A model generated the notes under the pieces. It was not told where the DNA came from. It worked only from the letters and a program-made list of their open reading frames with translations, and ran no database searches. A program made the position numbers and the translations under genes. 57,613 nucleotides of DNA from Actinomycetales bacterium (GTDB lineage Bacteria > Actinomycetota > Actinomycetes > Actinomycetales > Kineosporiaceae), in contig JAAYAH010000194.1 of the NCBI GenBank assembly GCA_012719445.1, positions 1 through 57,613 on the forward strand. Direction: 5' to 3'. Shown one piece after another: positions 1 through 7,725 of this stretch. Positions within the stretch are counted from its first letter, which is position 1; every line of letters starts with the position of its first letter.

Positions 1-606
1 GAGCTTCGCCATGACGCGGTGGGTGATCGTCGCGCCGACCTGGCTCTTGATGTCGTCGCCGACGATCGGCACCCCGGCGTCCTCGAACTTCTTCGCCCAT
101 ACCGGGTCGGAGGCGATGAACACCGGCAGCGCGTTGACGAAGGCGACCTTCGCGTCGATCGCGCACTGCGCATAGAACTTGTCCGCCTGCTCCGAGCCCA
201 CCGGCAGGTAGGAGATGAGGACGTCGACTCGCCGCTCGCGCAGCACGCTCACGATGTCGACCGGCTCCTCGTCGGACTCGGTGATCGTCTCGCGGTAGTA
301 CTTGCCGAGGCCGTCGAAGGTGTGGCCGCGCTGAACGGTCACCCCGAGCGGCGGTACGTCGCAGATCTTGATCGTGTTGTTCTCGCTCGCGGCGATCGCG
401 TCGGAGACGTCGAAACCGACCTTCTTGGCGTCGACGTCGAACGCGGCCACGAACTCGATGTCACGGATGTGGTAGTCGCCGAACTGCACGTGCATGAGCC
501 CCGGCACGGTGCTGGCGGGGTCGGCGTCCCGGTAGTAGTGAACGCCCTGCACCAGGGACGCGGCGCAGTTGCCGACGCCGACGATGGCGACGCGGACGGA
601 ACCCAT
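1..606 (-). CDS. ino1: Inositol-3-phosphate synthase, N-terminal 202 codons (cut by window start)
   Basis: Converts glucose 6-phosphate to 1D-myo-inositol 3-phosphate (NAD-dependent, cytosolic), the first step towards phosphatidylinositol and, in actinobacteria, mycothiol. The visible part begins [20 protein letters not shown], the Rossmann NAD-binding glycine loop of the actinobacterial enzyme, and includes [20 protein letters not shown] and [15 protein letters not shown], both typical of the family. The ATG at 606 has a GAGGAG ribosome site just upstream. The frame is open to base 1, so the C-terminal part (usually another 160 or so residues) lies outside. A PadR regulator lies immediately upstream on the same strand, the same pair as Rv0046c/Rv0047c in Mycobacterium tuberculosis, so inositol supply is probably under its control (inference). 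Confidence 0.96.
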   Translation of the reverse strand, partial: MGSVRVAIVGVGNCAASLVQGVHYYRDADPASTVPGLMHVQFGDYHIRDIEFVAAFDVDAKKVGFDVSDAIAASENNTIKICDVPPLGVTVQRGHTFDGLGKYYRETITESDEEPVDIVSVLRERRVDVLISYLPVGSEQADKFYAQCAIDAKVAFVNALPVFIASDPVWAKKFEDAGVPIVGDDIKSQVGATITHRVMAKL

Positions 607-765
607 GCGTTGCTCCTCACTGTGTGTGCTGCTCTGGAGGTCGTCTGGAAGATCGGGTCGGGAGGGGACGGCGGGCTGTGGTTCGCGGAGCCCGCCGGCT
701 CGGCCGGGGGTTTCGGGTTTCGGGTCGGGGGCGGAGGTCGGGGCTGCGGGCATTCTCCGGGTGGA

Positions 766-1392
766 TCACCCCGGAGGGTGCTGTTCCGGGGGTTGGGTCA
801 TCCGATGGGGTGTGTGGTCGTCGTCGGGAGGGTGCGTCATCCGGCTGGCCCGCTCCGAGTCGATGAGCTCGGTCAGCCACCTGACCTCACGCTCCACGGA
901 CTCCAGGCCGTACCGCTGGAGCTCGAGGGTGTAGTCGTCGAGCCGCTCCCTGGTGCGGGTCATGGTCTGCCGGACGCCGTCCAGCCGCTCCTGGAGCCGG
1001 GACCGCCGTCCCTCGAGGATCTGCAGCCGGATGGCCGTGTCGGTCCTGGCGAAGAAGGCGAAGTGGACGTCGAAGGTCCCGTCCTCCCAGGCGTCGGGAC
1101 CCGGCTGCGAGACCAGGGACTGGAAGTGCTCCTTGCCCTCCGCCGTGAGCTCGTAGACGATCTTCGCGCGCTTCCCGGACAGGGCCGGCGCGGTCCCGGC
1201 CTCCGCCCCGGCCTCGCGGATCCACCCCCGGTCCAGCAGGGACTTGAGGCAGGGGTACAGGGTCCCGTACGACAGGGCACGGAAGGCCCCGAGCAGGACG
1301 TTGAGCCGCTTCCGCAGCTCGTACCCGTGCATGGGAGCGTCGTGGAGCAGTCCGAGGACGGCGAGGTCGAGTACATCGGAGCGACGGCTCAT
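766..1392 (-). CDS. PadR-family transcriptional regulator
   Basis: A 208-residue PadR protein. The N-terminal winged helix reads LDLAVLGLLHDAPMHGYELR, then RALSYGTLYPCLKSLLDRGW, the recognition part and wing of PadR. The C-terminal half (about residues 110-185) is a long helical dimerisation region, followed by a short His/Pro/Asp-rich tail. The ATG at 1392 has a GAGGAGGG ribosome site. Longer open frame upstream is unlikely because it would run through the operator palindrome at 1459-1481. It is divergent from the PBP gene and 159 bp upstream of ino1 on the same strand. It probably represses itself and perhaps ino1. PadR-class call is firm; its ligand is not known. Confidence 0.92.
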   Translation of the reverse strand: MSRRSDVLDLAVLGLLHDAPMHGYELRKRLNVLLGAFRALSYGTLYPCLKSLLDRGWIREAGAEAGTAPALSGKRAKIVYELTAEGKEHFQSLVSQPGPDAWEDGTFDVHFAFFARTDTAIRLQILEGRRSRLQERLDGVRQTMTRTRERLDDYTLELQRYGLESVEREVRWLTELIDSERASRMTHPPDDDHTPHRMTQPPEQHPPG

Positions 1393-1883
1393 CGCACCCT
1401 CCTCGAACGCGCTGTCGACACCCCCCATCGGTGTTGGTATCGCCCGGCTACATCGCCTGGATGTATCGGATCGATACATCCGGACGATAGACAGAGGTCG
1501 GCGTCCCACGCAACCCCTTCGACCGCATCTCCCTCGTCCGCGGGGTCGGTTGGCCGGGCGTCGACCGGGTCGGGGAGACTGGAACCGAACACCCGGGGCT
1601 CCCCGAGGTGACCGTTCTCTCACGACGTTCACCGGGGGTGACGACGTCGTCGCGCGTCCTGGTCATTCGGGTCCGAAACGCAACGCATCGCCCCCGCGGA
1701 GCATCGCAGAGGTGTCCGGGGGCAGTCGTCGGATACTCGACACACCGTTCTCGACCGTCTGAGAGCGCCGTGAGTCGGGTGGATGAGGGATCCATTGCCA
1801 GCTCGCAGGCCCATACTGGGGTGGCCCCCGGCGGTCCGGCTGCTGCGGGGCGGCCATGGAGGCGAAGCGAAGGACGCGAGAAC
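1393..1883. other. Divergent intergenic region between padR-type gene and PBP gene
   Basis: 491 bp with no convincing gene. It holds the palindrome at 1459-1481 and must carry the promoters of both flanking genes. An open frame in the PBP reading frame extends upstream to 1608, but its translation is arginine/serine-rich with no recognisable content, so it is taken as non-coding. Confidence 0.6.
1459..1481. promoter_or_regulatory. Perfect palindrome, probable PadR operator
   Basis: A perfect inverted repeat: half-site GGATGTATCG, 3-bp spacer GAT, then CGATACATCC. It lies 67 bp upstream of the PadR start codon. PadR proteins are known to bind dyads with ATGT/ACAT ends, which this has. No copy was seen between the regulator and ino1, so control of ino1 would need read-through from this promoter. 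Confidence 0.7.
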
Positions 1884-4118
1884 GTGGCAGTGACCAGCCA
1901 TCCGGAACTCGGTCGCGCGATTCGACACCTGCGTGACCCGGAGAGCCTTCAGGTGGGGCCGAAGCGCCTCATCGACTACCCACGGGCCGGGCGACGCGGC
2001 ATCCGGCGCTGGATCCCGTCGTGGAAGCTGGCCCTCGGCGCCTCGGCGCTCGGGTTCGCCGGCATCGTCATGGGCCTGATGGTGGCCTACGCGAAGACAC
2101 CCATCCCCACGGCGAACTCCAACGTCAAGGATCAGAAGACCGTCGTCTACTGGGCGAGCGACAACGGGAAGACCCGCGGCACCCAGGAGCTCGGCCGCTT
2201 TGGCGACGTCGACCGGAGGATCGTCACCGGCAAGGCCATCCCCCAGGTGGTGAAGGACGCCGTCGTCGCGGCCGAGGACCGGTCCTTCTACACGAACAAG
2301 AGCGGGATCTCGCCGACCGGCATCCTGCGCGCCGCCTGGACCAACGCCAGGGGCGGCTCGCTGCAGGGCGGTTCGACGATCACCCAGCAGTACGTGAAGA
2401 ACTACTTCCTGGAGTCCGACCGGACCATGAGCCGCAAGGCCAAGGAGTTCTTCATCTCGGTCAAGGTGGCCAGGGAGGCCAGCAAGGACGAGATCATGGA
2501 GAACTACCTCAACACCATCTACTGGGGCCGGAACACCTACGGCATCGAGGCCGCCGCCCGGGCCTACTTCGGCCGGAGCGCCAAGGACCTCACCCCCAGC
2601 CAGGCCGCCTTCCTCGCCGGGATCATCAACGGCCCCGAGCTCTCCGACCCGCACGACGGTGACGACGAGCGGGAGCGGGCCGAGATCCGGTGGAACTACG
2701 TCCTCGACGGCATGGAGAAGATGGGCACGCTCGCGCCGGAGGACCGCCCGGCGAAGTTCCCCAAGGTGATCAAGCAGAGGCCTGGGAACAGTCTCAGCGG
2801 GCAGACCGGCTACCTGATGCGGATGGTGGAGAAGGAGCTCCTGGCGCGGGGATACTCCCCCGAGGAGATCAAGACCGGCGGGCTCAAGGTGTACACGACC
2901 TTCGACAAGAAGCTCGTCCAGGCCGGCGTGGAGGCCGTCAAGACCTTCCTGCCCGACCCACCGGACCGGGTGCAGGTGGCCATGGCCTCGATCGACGTCG
3001 AGACCGGGGCGGTGAAGGCGATCTACGGCGGCCACGACTACATCAAGCGGAGCCGGAACGCCGCGACCGAGGACACCGCCATGGCCGGGTCCACCTTCAA
3101 GCCGTTCTGCCTCGTCGCCGCCCTGGACAACGGCATCTCCCTGAAGAGCCGGTTCAGCGGGGCCAGCCCGTTGTACCTCCCCAAGAGCGACTACCCCAAG
3201 CCGGTCCGCAACTTCGGCAACCACCCGTACGGCTTCCTCGACCTGCCCGCCGCGACGGCCAACTCCGTGAACACCGTGTACATGCAGCTCAACCGGGAGG
3301 TGGGTCCGAAGAAGACCCGCGAGGCCGCGGTCAAGGCCGGCATCCCCAGTGACACCAGCGGGTTCAACGACGGCCTCGGCAACGTGCTCGGTTCGGCGGA
3401 CGTGCGCCCCATCGACATGGCCAGCGCCTACGCCACCTTCGCCGGCCAGGGGGTACGGCGGGAGCACTACATCATCGAGGTGGTCGACACCCCGGACAAG
3501 AAGAACTCCTACGTGCACGGGAGGTCGACCGACGACGCCAAGGAGAAGCAGGCGTTCGAGCGCGATGTGATGGCGGACACCGTCTACGCGATGCAGCAGG
3601 TGGTCACGCGCGGGTCCGGTGGCTACGCCAGATCCCTCGGCCGGCCGGTCGCCGGCAAGACCGGAACCTCGCAGGAGAGCCAGTCCGCATGGTTCGTCGG
3701 GTTCACCCCCCAGGTCTCCACCGCGGTCGCCATGTACCGGCTGGGCAAGAACGACAAGGGGCAGGACGTGCTACCGCCCATGGGGCCGTACCGCACGATC
3801 ACCGGTAGCAGCTACCCGGTGCGGATCTGGACCGAGTACATGCAGAAGGCCGTCGAGGGCATGCCGATCGAGCAGTTCCCGGAGCCGGCGTGGGTCGGGG
3901 TGCCGCAGAACCCGATGCCGACGCTCACCACGACCCAGCAGACGCCGACGACCACCCTGCCCACCTGGACATTGACCCCGACCGGCAGGCCCACCGAGAC
4001 TGGCAGGCCGACCTGGCCGACTCAGACCACCGCGGAGCCGACGACGACGACGACCGAGAGGACGCCGGATCCCACCCAGACGACGACCACCCGGCGTGGT
4101 GGCGGCGGCGGGGACTGA
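1884..4118 (+). CDS. ponA: Bifunctional penicillin-binding protein (class A PBP)
   Basis: Membrane-anchored peptidoglycan synthase joining glycosyltransferase (GT51) and DD-transpeptidase domains, 744 residues. A single transmembrane helix lies at about residues 48-70. GT51 shows EDRSFYTNKSG (catalytic Glu131), then GGSTITQQYVKNYF and the NTIYWGRNTYGIEAAARAYF motif. The transpeptidase has S403-T-F-K, S461-V-N and K592-T-G-T, so all catalytic boxes are intact. The C-terminal 100 residues are a Thr/Pro-rich tail with poly-Thr runs, as in actinobacterial PonA proteins. The GTG at 1884 is chosen because AAGGAC lies upstream and the protein then has a short cytoplasmic head. Position next to ino1/PadR and a GT87-like gene matches M. 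tuberculosis ponA1 (Rv0050). Confidence 0.95.
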   Translation: MAVTSHPELGRAIRHLRDPESLQVGPKRLIDYPRAGRRGIRRWIPSWKLALGASALGFAGIVMGLMVAYAKTPIPTANSNVKDQKTVVYWASDNGKTRGTQELGRFGDVDRRIVTGKAIPQVVKDAVVAAEDRSFYTNKSGISPTGILRAAWTNARGGSLQGGSTITQQYVKNYFLESDRTMSRKAKEFFISVKVAREASKDEIMENYLNTIYWGRNTYGIEAAARAYFGRSAKDLTPSQAAFLAGIINGPELSDPHDGDDERERAEIRWNYVLDGMEKMGTLAPEDRPAKFPKVIKQRPGNSLSGQTGYLMRMVEKELLARGYSPEEIKTGGLKVYTTFDKKLVQAGVEAVKTFLPDPPDRVQVAMASIDVETGAVKAIYGGHDYIKRSRNAATEDTAMAGSTFKPFCLVAALDNGISLKSRFSGASPLYLPKSDYPKPVRNFGNHPYGFLDLPAATANSVNTVYMQLNREVGPKKTREAAVKAGIPSDTSGFNDGLGNVLGSADVRPIDMASAYATFAGQGVRREHYIIEVVDTPDKKNSYVHGRSTDDAKEKQAFERDVMADTVYAMQQVVTRGSGGYARSLGRPVAGKTGTSQESQSAWFVGFTPQVSTAVAMYRLGKNDKGQDVLPPMGPYRTITGSSYPVRIWTEYMQKAVEGMPIEQFPEPAWVGVPQNPMPTLTTTQQTPTTTLPTWTLTPTGRPTETGRPTWPTQTTAEPTTTTTERTPDPTQTTTTRRGGGGGD

Positions 4119-4153
4119 GGCCGACCGGGGGGGCAGGACCACCCGACTGACCA

Positions 4154-5758
4154 GTGAGAGTGACAGGACACGTGAGCGAGACCACCTCCAGCGGACCGTC
4201 CCCGGCCACCGCCGGGGACGGCGCGGGCGAGATCCTCGACACCATCGTCGACGATCCGTTCCCCGAGTCGTCCCCCACCGGGTTCGGCAAGCACGGTCGC
4301 CTGCCCGCGACCGCCGGTCCGGACGAGAGCGCCCGAGGGGGCCCGTGGTGGGCCCCCGGTGTCGTGGCCCCCAGCAGGGAGGACCCGGTGGCGCGGGCCG
4401 CCAGCGAGGTCGCCGGTGGGCCGGCGGGGTCGCGGCTGGCCGGCGCGACGGGGATCTGGCGGGCCGTGTCCGTGCTCGTCCTGTTCGCGACCGCGATGGC
4501 AGGGCTCGCGCTGGTCGAGAAGCAGCACTGCCGGGTCGAGGGCTGGGGCGCCCCCGACGCCTACTGGCACGCCTGCTACAGCGACCTGCCCGCGCTCTAC
4601 AGCGCCGCAGCCCTCGGCGCCGACAACCGACCGGCGCTGCGCGAGGTCGCCTCCGCGGCGCACGGGCAGCCGCCGCTCGTCGGCGCCGTCATGTGGTTCC
4701 TCTCGGCGGGCATCGACGGCGGCGCGGAAAGCGCCCCGCTGACGTTCTTCGACCTGTCCGTCTTCTTCCTGTCCCTGTGCCTGCTGCTCGCCGTCGCGCT
4801 GATCGCGATGACGTCGGGCCGCCGACCATGGGACGCCGCGCACCTGGCCCTGGCGCCGATCCTGATCACGGTCGCCTTCCTCAACTACGAGCTGCTCGCC
4901 GTCGCGCTGCTGGCCGGTGCCCTGCTGGCGTGGGGCCGGAGCCGACCGCTGGTCGCGGGGGTCCTGCTCGGTCTCGCCGCCGCCTGCCGACCGGTCTACC
5001 TCGTGGTGCTCGTCGCGGTCCTGGCGCTGGCGGCACGGTCCGGTCGGTGGCGCGCCCCGATGCTGCTGTCCGCGGGGAGCCTCGCGGTGTGGATGGGGAC
5101 CCGCTACCTGCTGCTGCCGGGGCTCACCGCAGGGCTGGTCCCCGCCTGGGAGACCTGGAGGATGTCGGGCACCGGCTACGGGTCGATGTGGATGATCCCC
5201 AGCCTGGTGATCCGGAGCAGGCCGGCCGGGGCGGGCTGGTGGTTCACCGGCACCGGGCCGTCCCCGACCACCGCGACGACCCTGGCCCTGCTGGTGCTGG
5301 GCGCCGTCGTCCTGCTCGTGGTGCTGCTGGCGATGACCGCCCCGCGGCGCCCCCGGCTGGCCCACCTGGGGCTGATCCTCGTCGTCGGGGTGCTGCTCAG
5401 CAGCAAGTCGCTGCCGCCGCAGGCCTCGCTGCTGGTGCTGCCCTTCCTCGCGCTGTCGGGATTCCGCTGGCGGGTGCACCTGGTGTGGGCGCTCGCCGAG
5501 GTCTCCTACTTCGTCGGGGTGTGGATGCACATCGCCGCGGCCAGCGACGCCGCCAAGGGGTTGCCCGCCTGGGCCTACCTGGTGCTGCTGGTCGGTCGGC
5601 TCGTCGCGCTCGGCTGGCTCGCCGTCCAGGCGGTGCGGGCGATCCGGGAGCCGGAGCTCGACCCGGTCCGGAACCCGGTGGAGGGAGTCGCCGGCGACGA
5701 CCCGCTGGGCGGTGACCTGGACCGGGCACCGGACGCGCTCGTCGTCCGGTTCGCCTGA
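4154..5758 (+). CDS. Polytopic membrane protein, GT87-like (Rv0051-type)
   Basis: About 530 residues with a disordered N-terminal 100 residues and roughly ten hydrophobic segments (for example WRAVSVLVLFATAMAGLALV, LLLAVALIAM, LILVVGVLLSSKSLPPQAS). The layout, the YWHACYSDLPALY segment in the first periplasmic loop, and the position directly after the PBP gene match the conserved membrane protein at Rv0051. These are annotated as GT87/DUF2029-like polyprenol-phosphate-sugar transferases. Activity is inferred from fold class only. GTG codons at 4154, 4160 and 4172 are all possible starts; none has a clear ribosome site. The gap to the PBP is 35 bp, so the two are probably co-transcribed. Confidence 0.82.
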   Translation: MRVTGHVSETTSSGPSPATAGDGAGEILDTIVDDPFPESSPTGFGKHGRLPATAGPDESARGGPWWAPGVVAPSREDPVARAASEVAGGPAGSRLAGATGIWRAVSVLVLFATAMAGLALVEKQHCRVEGWGAPDAYWHACYSDLPALYSAAALGADNRPALREVASAAHGQPPLVGAVMWFLSAGIDGGAESAPLTFFDLSVFFLSLCLLLAVALIAMTSGRRPWDAAHLALAPILITVAFLNYELLAVALLAGALLAWGRSRPLVAGVLLGLAAACRPVYLVVLVAVLALAARSGRWRAPMLLSAGSLAVWMGTRYLLLPGLTAGLVPAWETWRMSGTGYGSMWMIPSLVIRSRPAGAGWWFTGTGPSPTTATTLALLVLGAVVLLVVLLAMTAPRRPRLAHLGLILVVGVLLSSKSLPPQASLLVLPFLALSGFRWRVHLVWALAEVSYFVGVWMHIAAASDAAKGLPAWAYLVLLVGRLVALGWLAVQAVRAIREPELDPVRNPVEGVAGDDPLGGDLDRAPDALVVRFA

Positions 5759-5898
5759 GCCGCCTGTGCCGTGCGACGCGGCTCGACCCGGGTGAACCGG
5801 GGCACGATCCGCGCCATCAACTCATCGAACCCCGCCAGCCAACAATCAAGCTCTACGCTGGCGGCCGCAGCCACCGAGCGATCTTCAATGGTCCACAC
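5759..5898 (-). pseudogene. IS701-type transposase N-terminal fragment
   Basis: On the minus strand an ATG at 5898 opens about 46 codons reading ELDCWLAGFDELMARIVPRF then TRVEPRRTAQA. This matches the opening of actinobacterial IS701-family DDE transposases (W...LDE...ARI..RF.RVEPRR.A.A). The match stops where the stop codon of the upstream membrane protein gene begins, and the frame then runs on as meaningless antisense. So only the extreme N-terminus of the transposase survives. It marks the left edge of the accessory islet. Identification is from remembered family motifs. Confidence 0.6.
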
Positions 5899-6145
5899 AA
5901 CCGCGATGATCGACTGGTGGCTGCGTCATATCCAGGACCGGCACATGTCCGACAGATCACGATCTACGGCTGCAGTAGTGACCACATCCACGTCCCGACC
6001 ACCACAAGAGCGCAGATCAAAGGCCGGCAGGCAGAAGTGGATCAAGATCGTGTCAGGAGTCAGGCCTGGCGCCTTGGCGAGATCACCGTCGCGACCCTCG
6101 TCCTGCTCCGCGTCGAGCACCAATGCAAACACAATTTCGACAACG

Positions 6146-6173
6146 TTGATTTAAGAACGATCATATATACATA
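6146..6173 (+). promoter_or_regulatory. Candidate promoter for the exported-protein unit
   Basis: TTGATT (6146-6151) and TACATA (6168-6173) are separated by 16 bp inside the most AT-rich block of the region. Transcription would start just before the inverted-repeat cluster at 6180-6236. Confidence 0.35.
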
Positions 6174-6179
6174 TTGCGT

Positions 6180-6236
6180 CCCGGAGGAGTCTTCCGGGTG
6201 TCAACCGCGCGGTGACCTACGGTCACCAATTGACAC
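6180..6236 (+). promoter_or_regulatory. Nested inverted repeats, structured leader or operator
   Basis: CCCGGA/TCCGGG (6180-6198) is followed by an outer pair GTGTCAA (6198-6204) / TTGACAC (6230-6236) enclosing a perfect hairpin GGTGACC-TAC-GGTCACC (6211-6227). It lies downstream of the AT-rich promoter-like block and about 70 bp before a small open frame. It could act as an RNA attenuator or as DNA operators. Confidence 0.5.
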
Positions 6237-6302
6237 AGGCCGATCACAGGGGTGGATGATGCGCGATCATTATCGGTTCCTGCGCGAAAGGGTGAAGACA
6301 CC

Positions 6303-6368
6303 ATGAGAAAGCTCGGTGCGCTGCTTGTGTCGGCGGTACCCCGCCTGGGCATCCAGCCCGGTCGGTGA
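6303..6368 (+). CDS. Putative 21-residue leader peptide
   Basis: ATG at 6303 with AAGGGTGAAG just upstream encodes MRKLGALLVSAVPRLGIQPG plus one Arg, then TGA. The first dozen residues look like the start of a signal peptide. The stop is 75 bp before the exported-protein gene. It may be a translated leader, or the remains of a signal-peptide gene broken by rearrangement. No homology was recognised; the call rests on the ribosome site and position. Confidence 0.35.
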   Translation: MRKLGALLVSAVPRLGIQPGR

Positions 6369-6442
6369 CGACAGATCGGGGTGCGAGGGATCGACGACCC
6401 CGGACCGCCCTGTTGATGACATCGACCACGAAACGAGTGACC

Positions 6443-7507
6443 ATGACCAGAAAGACACTGAAGGCAATGGGTGTGGTCGGAGCGACCACCATGATCCTCG
6501 CTGGGGCGATCTCTGCCTCGGCGGCCACCGAAGCACCTCCTGCCCCCGGAAAGGCGCCAGACCCGGTTGTCACGGAGACGGTCGTCGGCCGTACCCAGAT
6601 CCAGGCCGCAGAGAAGGACACCCCCGCGGCGGTTAAGAGAGGGCTCGTCCGGGAGCACCTGAACCGAGAGGCCAAGGCCGGGCGCCTCCTCGACGCCAAG
6701 GCCGTTCACGCCGCCGCTCTCGACGACGAATCCTCGGTCACCTGGGAGGCCGGCTCCCAGGTGACCGAGATCCACCACAAGACGGTCGCCACCGCCGCCG
6801 ACCCGAGTCATCCCGCCGTGATGGTGGCGATAAAGAGCGGGGAGGCTCCGGGGGAGGAGAGCCTCGCCCCCAGCACGCGAGGATCAGGAATGGGGGCGGA
6901 CTTCAATGGACCCACATTGAGTAATACCTTCTCCTACCTCGGCAGCGGCTGCGCTGCCAAATGGTGGGACAGCCATGGCAACTCGATGGAGACGTGCTGG
7001 GAGAAGTACCGCGTCACCAGCATTGCGAATATGTACGAGTACGGCCGCTGGACGAACGTCAATGGCGGGGTGATCCCCGAGTGGTACATCCCCGACTACC
7101 GGCCGTACGAGGTCGTCATCGGTTCCCGGCCCCGCCCCTACTACAGCGGCCGCGTGTCGCGCATGACGAATTGGTTCCCCAAGTCCGGTAGCGCCACGTG
7201 CACCGCGAGTAGCAACCACATCTACGGGGGCACCATTTCGGTCGGTTCCGGCGCCACGACCTGCCAGAACACCAGAATCAATGAAGACTCAGCAGCAGCC
7301 TATATGGAGGAAGTGTACGACGCGACCGGTATCCAGAACGTCACAACCCTGCCGAAGAACGTCGGGCTCGAGTTCGCGATGCTGTTGGAGGCGTCCTCCA
7401 GCCGCACCCCCCTCATGGAGGACTGGTCGTCCGCCGCCTTCGGGACGAGCGCTGCCGGGGAGCTCCTCGGCTATGACGAGTCATACAGCGGCACCCACTG
7501 GATGTAG
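6443..7507 (+). CDS. Secreted protein of unknown function
   Basis: 354 residues. The N-terminus has an Sec-type signal peptide: MTRKTLKAMG, a hydrophobic core VVGATTMILAGAI, and a likely cleavage site after SASA. The mature part has a charged helical region (residues 60-110). A C-terminal domain follows (about 155-354) with two cysteine pairs, GCAAKWW...ETCWEK and TCTASS...TTCQNT, that could form disulphides, and many Trp/Tyr residues. I do not recognise the family. The ATG at 6443 is chosen because it starts the signal peptide directly; an in-frame ATG at 6416 would add nine residues. It lies inside an islet flanked by transposase debris and has more A/T at third positions than neighbours, so horizontal origin is likely. 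A hairpin terminator follows at 7563. Confidence 0.7.
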   Translation: MTRKTLKAMGVVGATTMILAGAISASAATEAPPAPGKAPDPVVTETVVGRTQIQAAEKDTPAAVKRGLVREHLNREAKAGRLLDAKAVHAAALDDESSVTWEAGSQVTEIHHKTVATAADPSHPAVMVAIKSGEAPGEESLAPSTRGSGMGADFNGPTLSNTFSYLGSGCAAKWWDSHGNSMETCWEKYRVTSIANMYEYGRWTNVNGGVIPEWYIPDYRPYEVVIGSRPRPYYSGRVSRMTNWFPKSGSATCTASSNHIYGGTISVGSGATTCQNTRINEDSAAAYMEEVYDATGIQNVTTLPKNVGLEFAMLLEASSSRTPLMEDWSSAAFGTSAAGELLGYDESYSGTHWM

Positions 7508-7562
7508 GGATACCCGAAACGGCCTCACGGTCCTGACACACCAACATCCGTGAGTCCCCTGT

Positions 7563-7599
7563 GGGTCCGGCACGAGTCATCACGACACGTGCCGGACCC
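7563..7599 (+). terminator. Intrinsic-type hairpin after the secreted-protein gene
   Basis: Perfect 12-bp stem GGGTCCGGCACG / CGTGCCGGACCC with a 13-nt loop and no following T run, as usual for high-GC actinobacteria. Confidence 0.7.
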
Positions 7600-7725
7600 G
7601 GTCCAGCAACTCCCCTCGTGACAGCGTGAAGGCCTGGACCGATACCGCCCTCACAACGGGCTCCGTCGGAAAGGACCGGCCATGCCGTGGACAGCGACCG
7701 GCTGTCGATGTGAAAGGTGACTGAC

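Larger units (their letters stand above)
5899..6302. other. AT-richer gene-free stretch at left side of the islet
   Basis: 404 bp with clearly lower GC than the surroundings, for example around 6120-6180. Short open frames cross it in several phases, but none has a ribosome site or recognisable content. It holds a promoter-like AT-rich block and a nested hairpin, described separately. The base composition suggests foreign origin. Confidence 0.5.

Noticed and set aside
1608-1883. Upstream extension of the penicillin-binding protein
   Set aside because: The added 92 residues have no PBP content; GTG 1884 with a ribosome site gives the usual short cytoplasmic head.
5917-6306. Plus-strand frame in the AT-richer left part of the islet
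   Set aside because: Not supported by ribosome site or homology; runs through the promoter-like block and nested hairpins.
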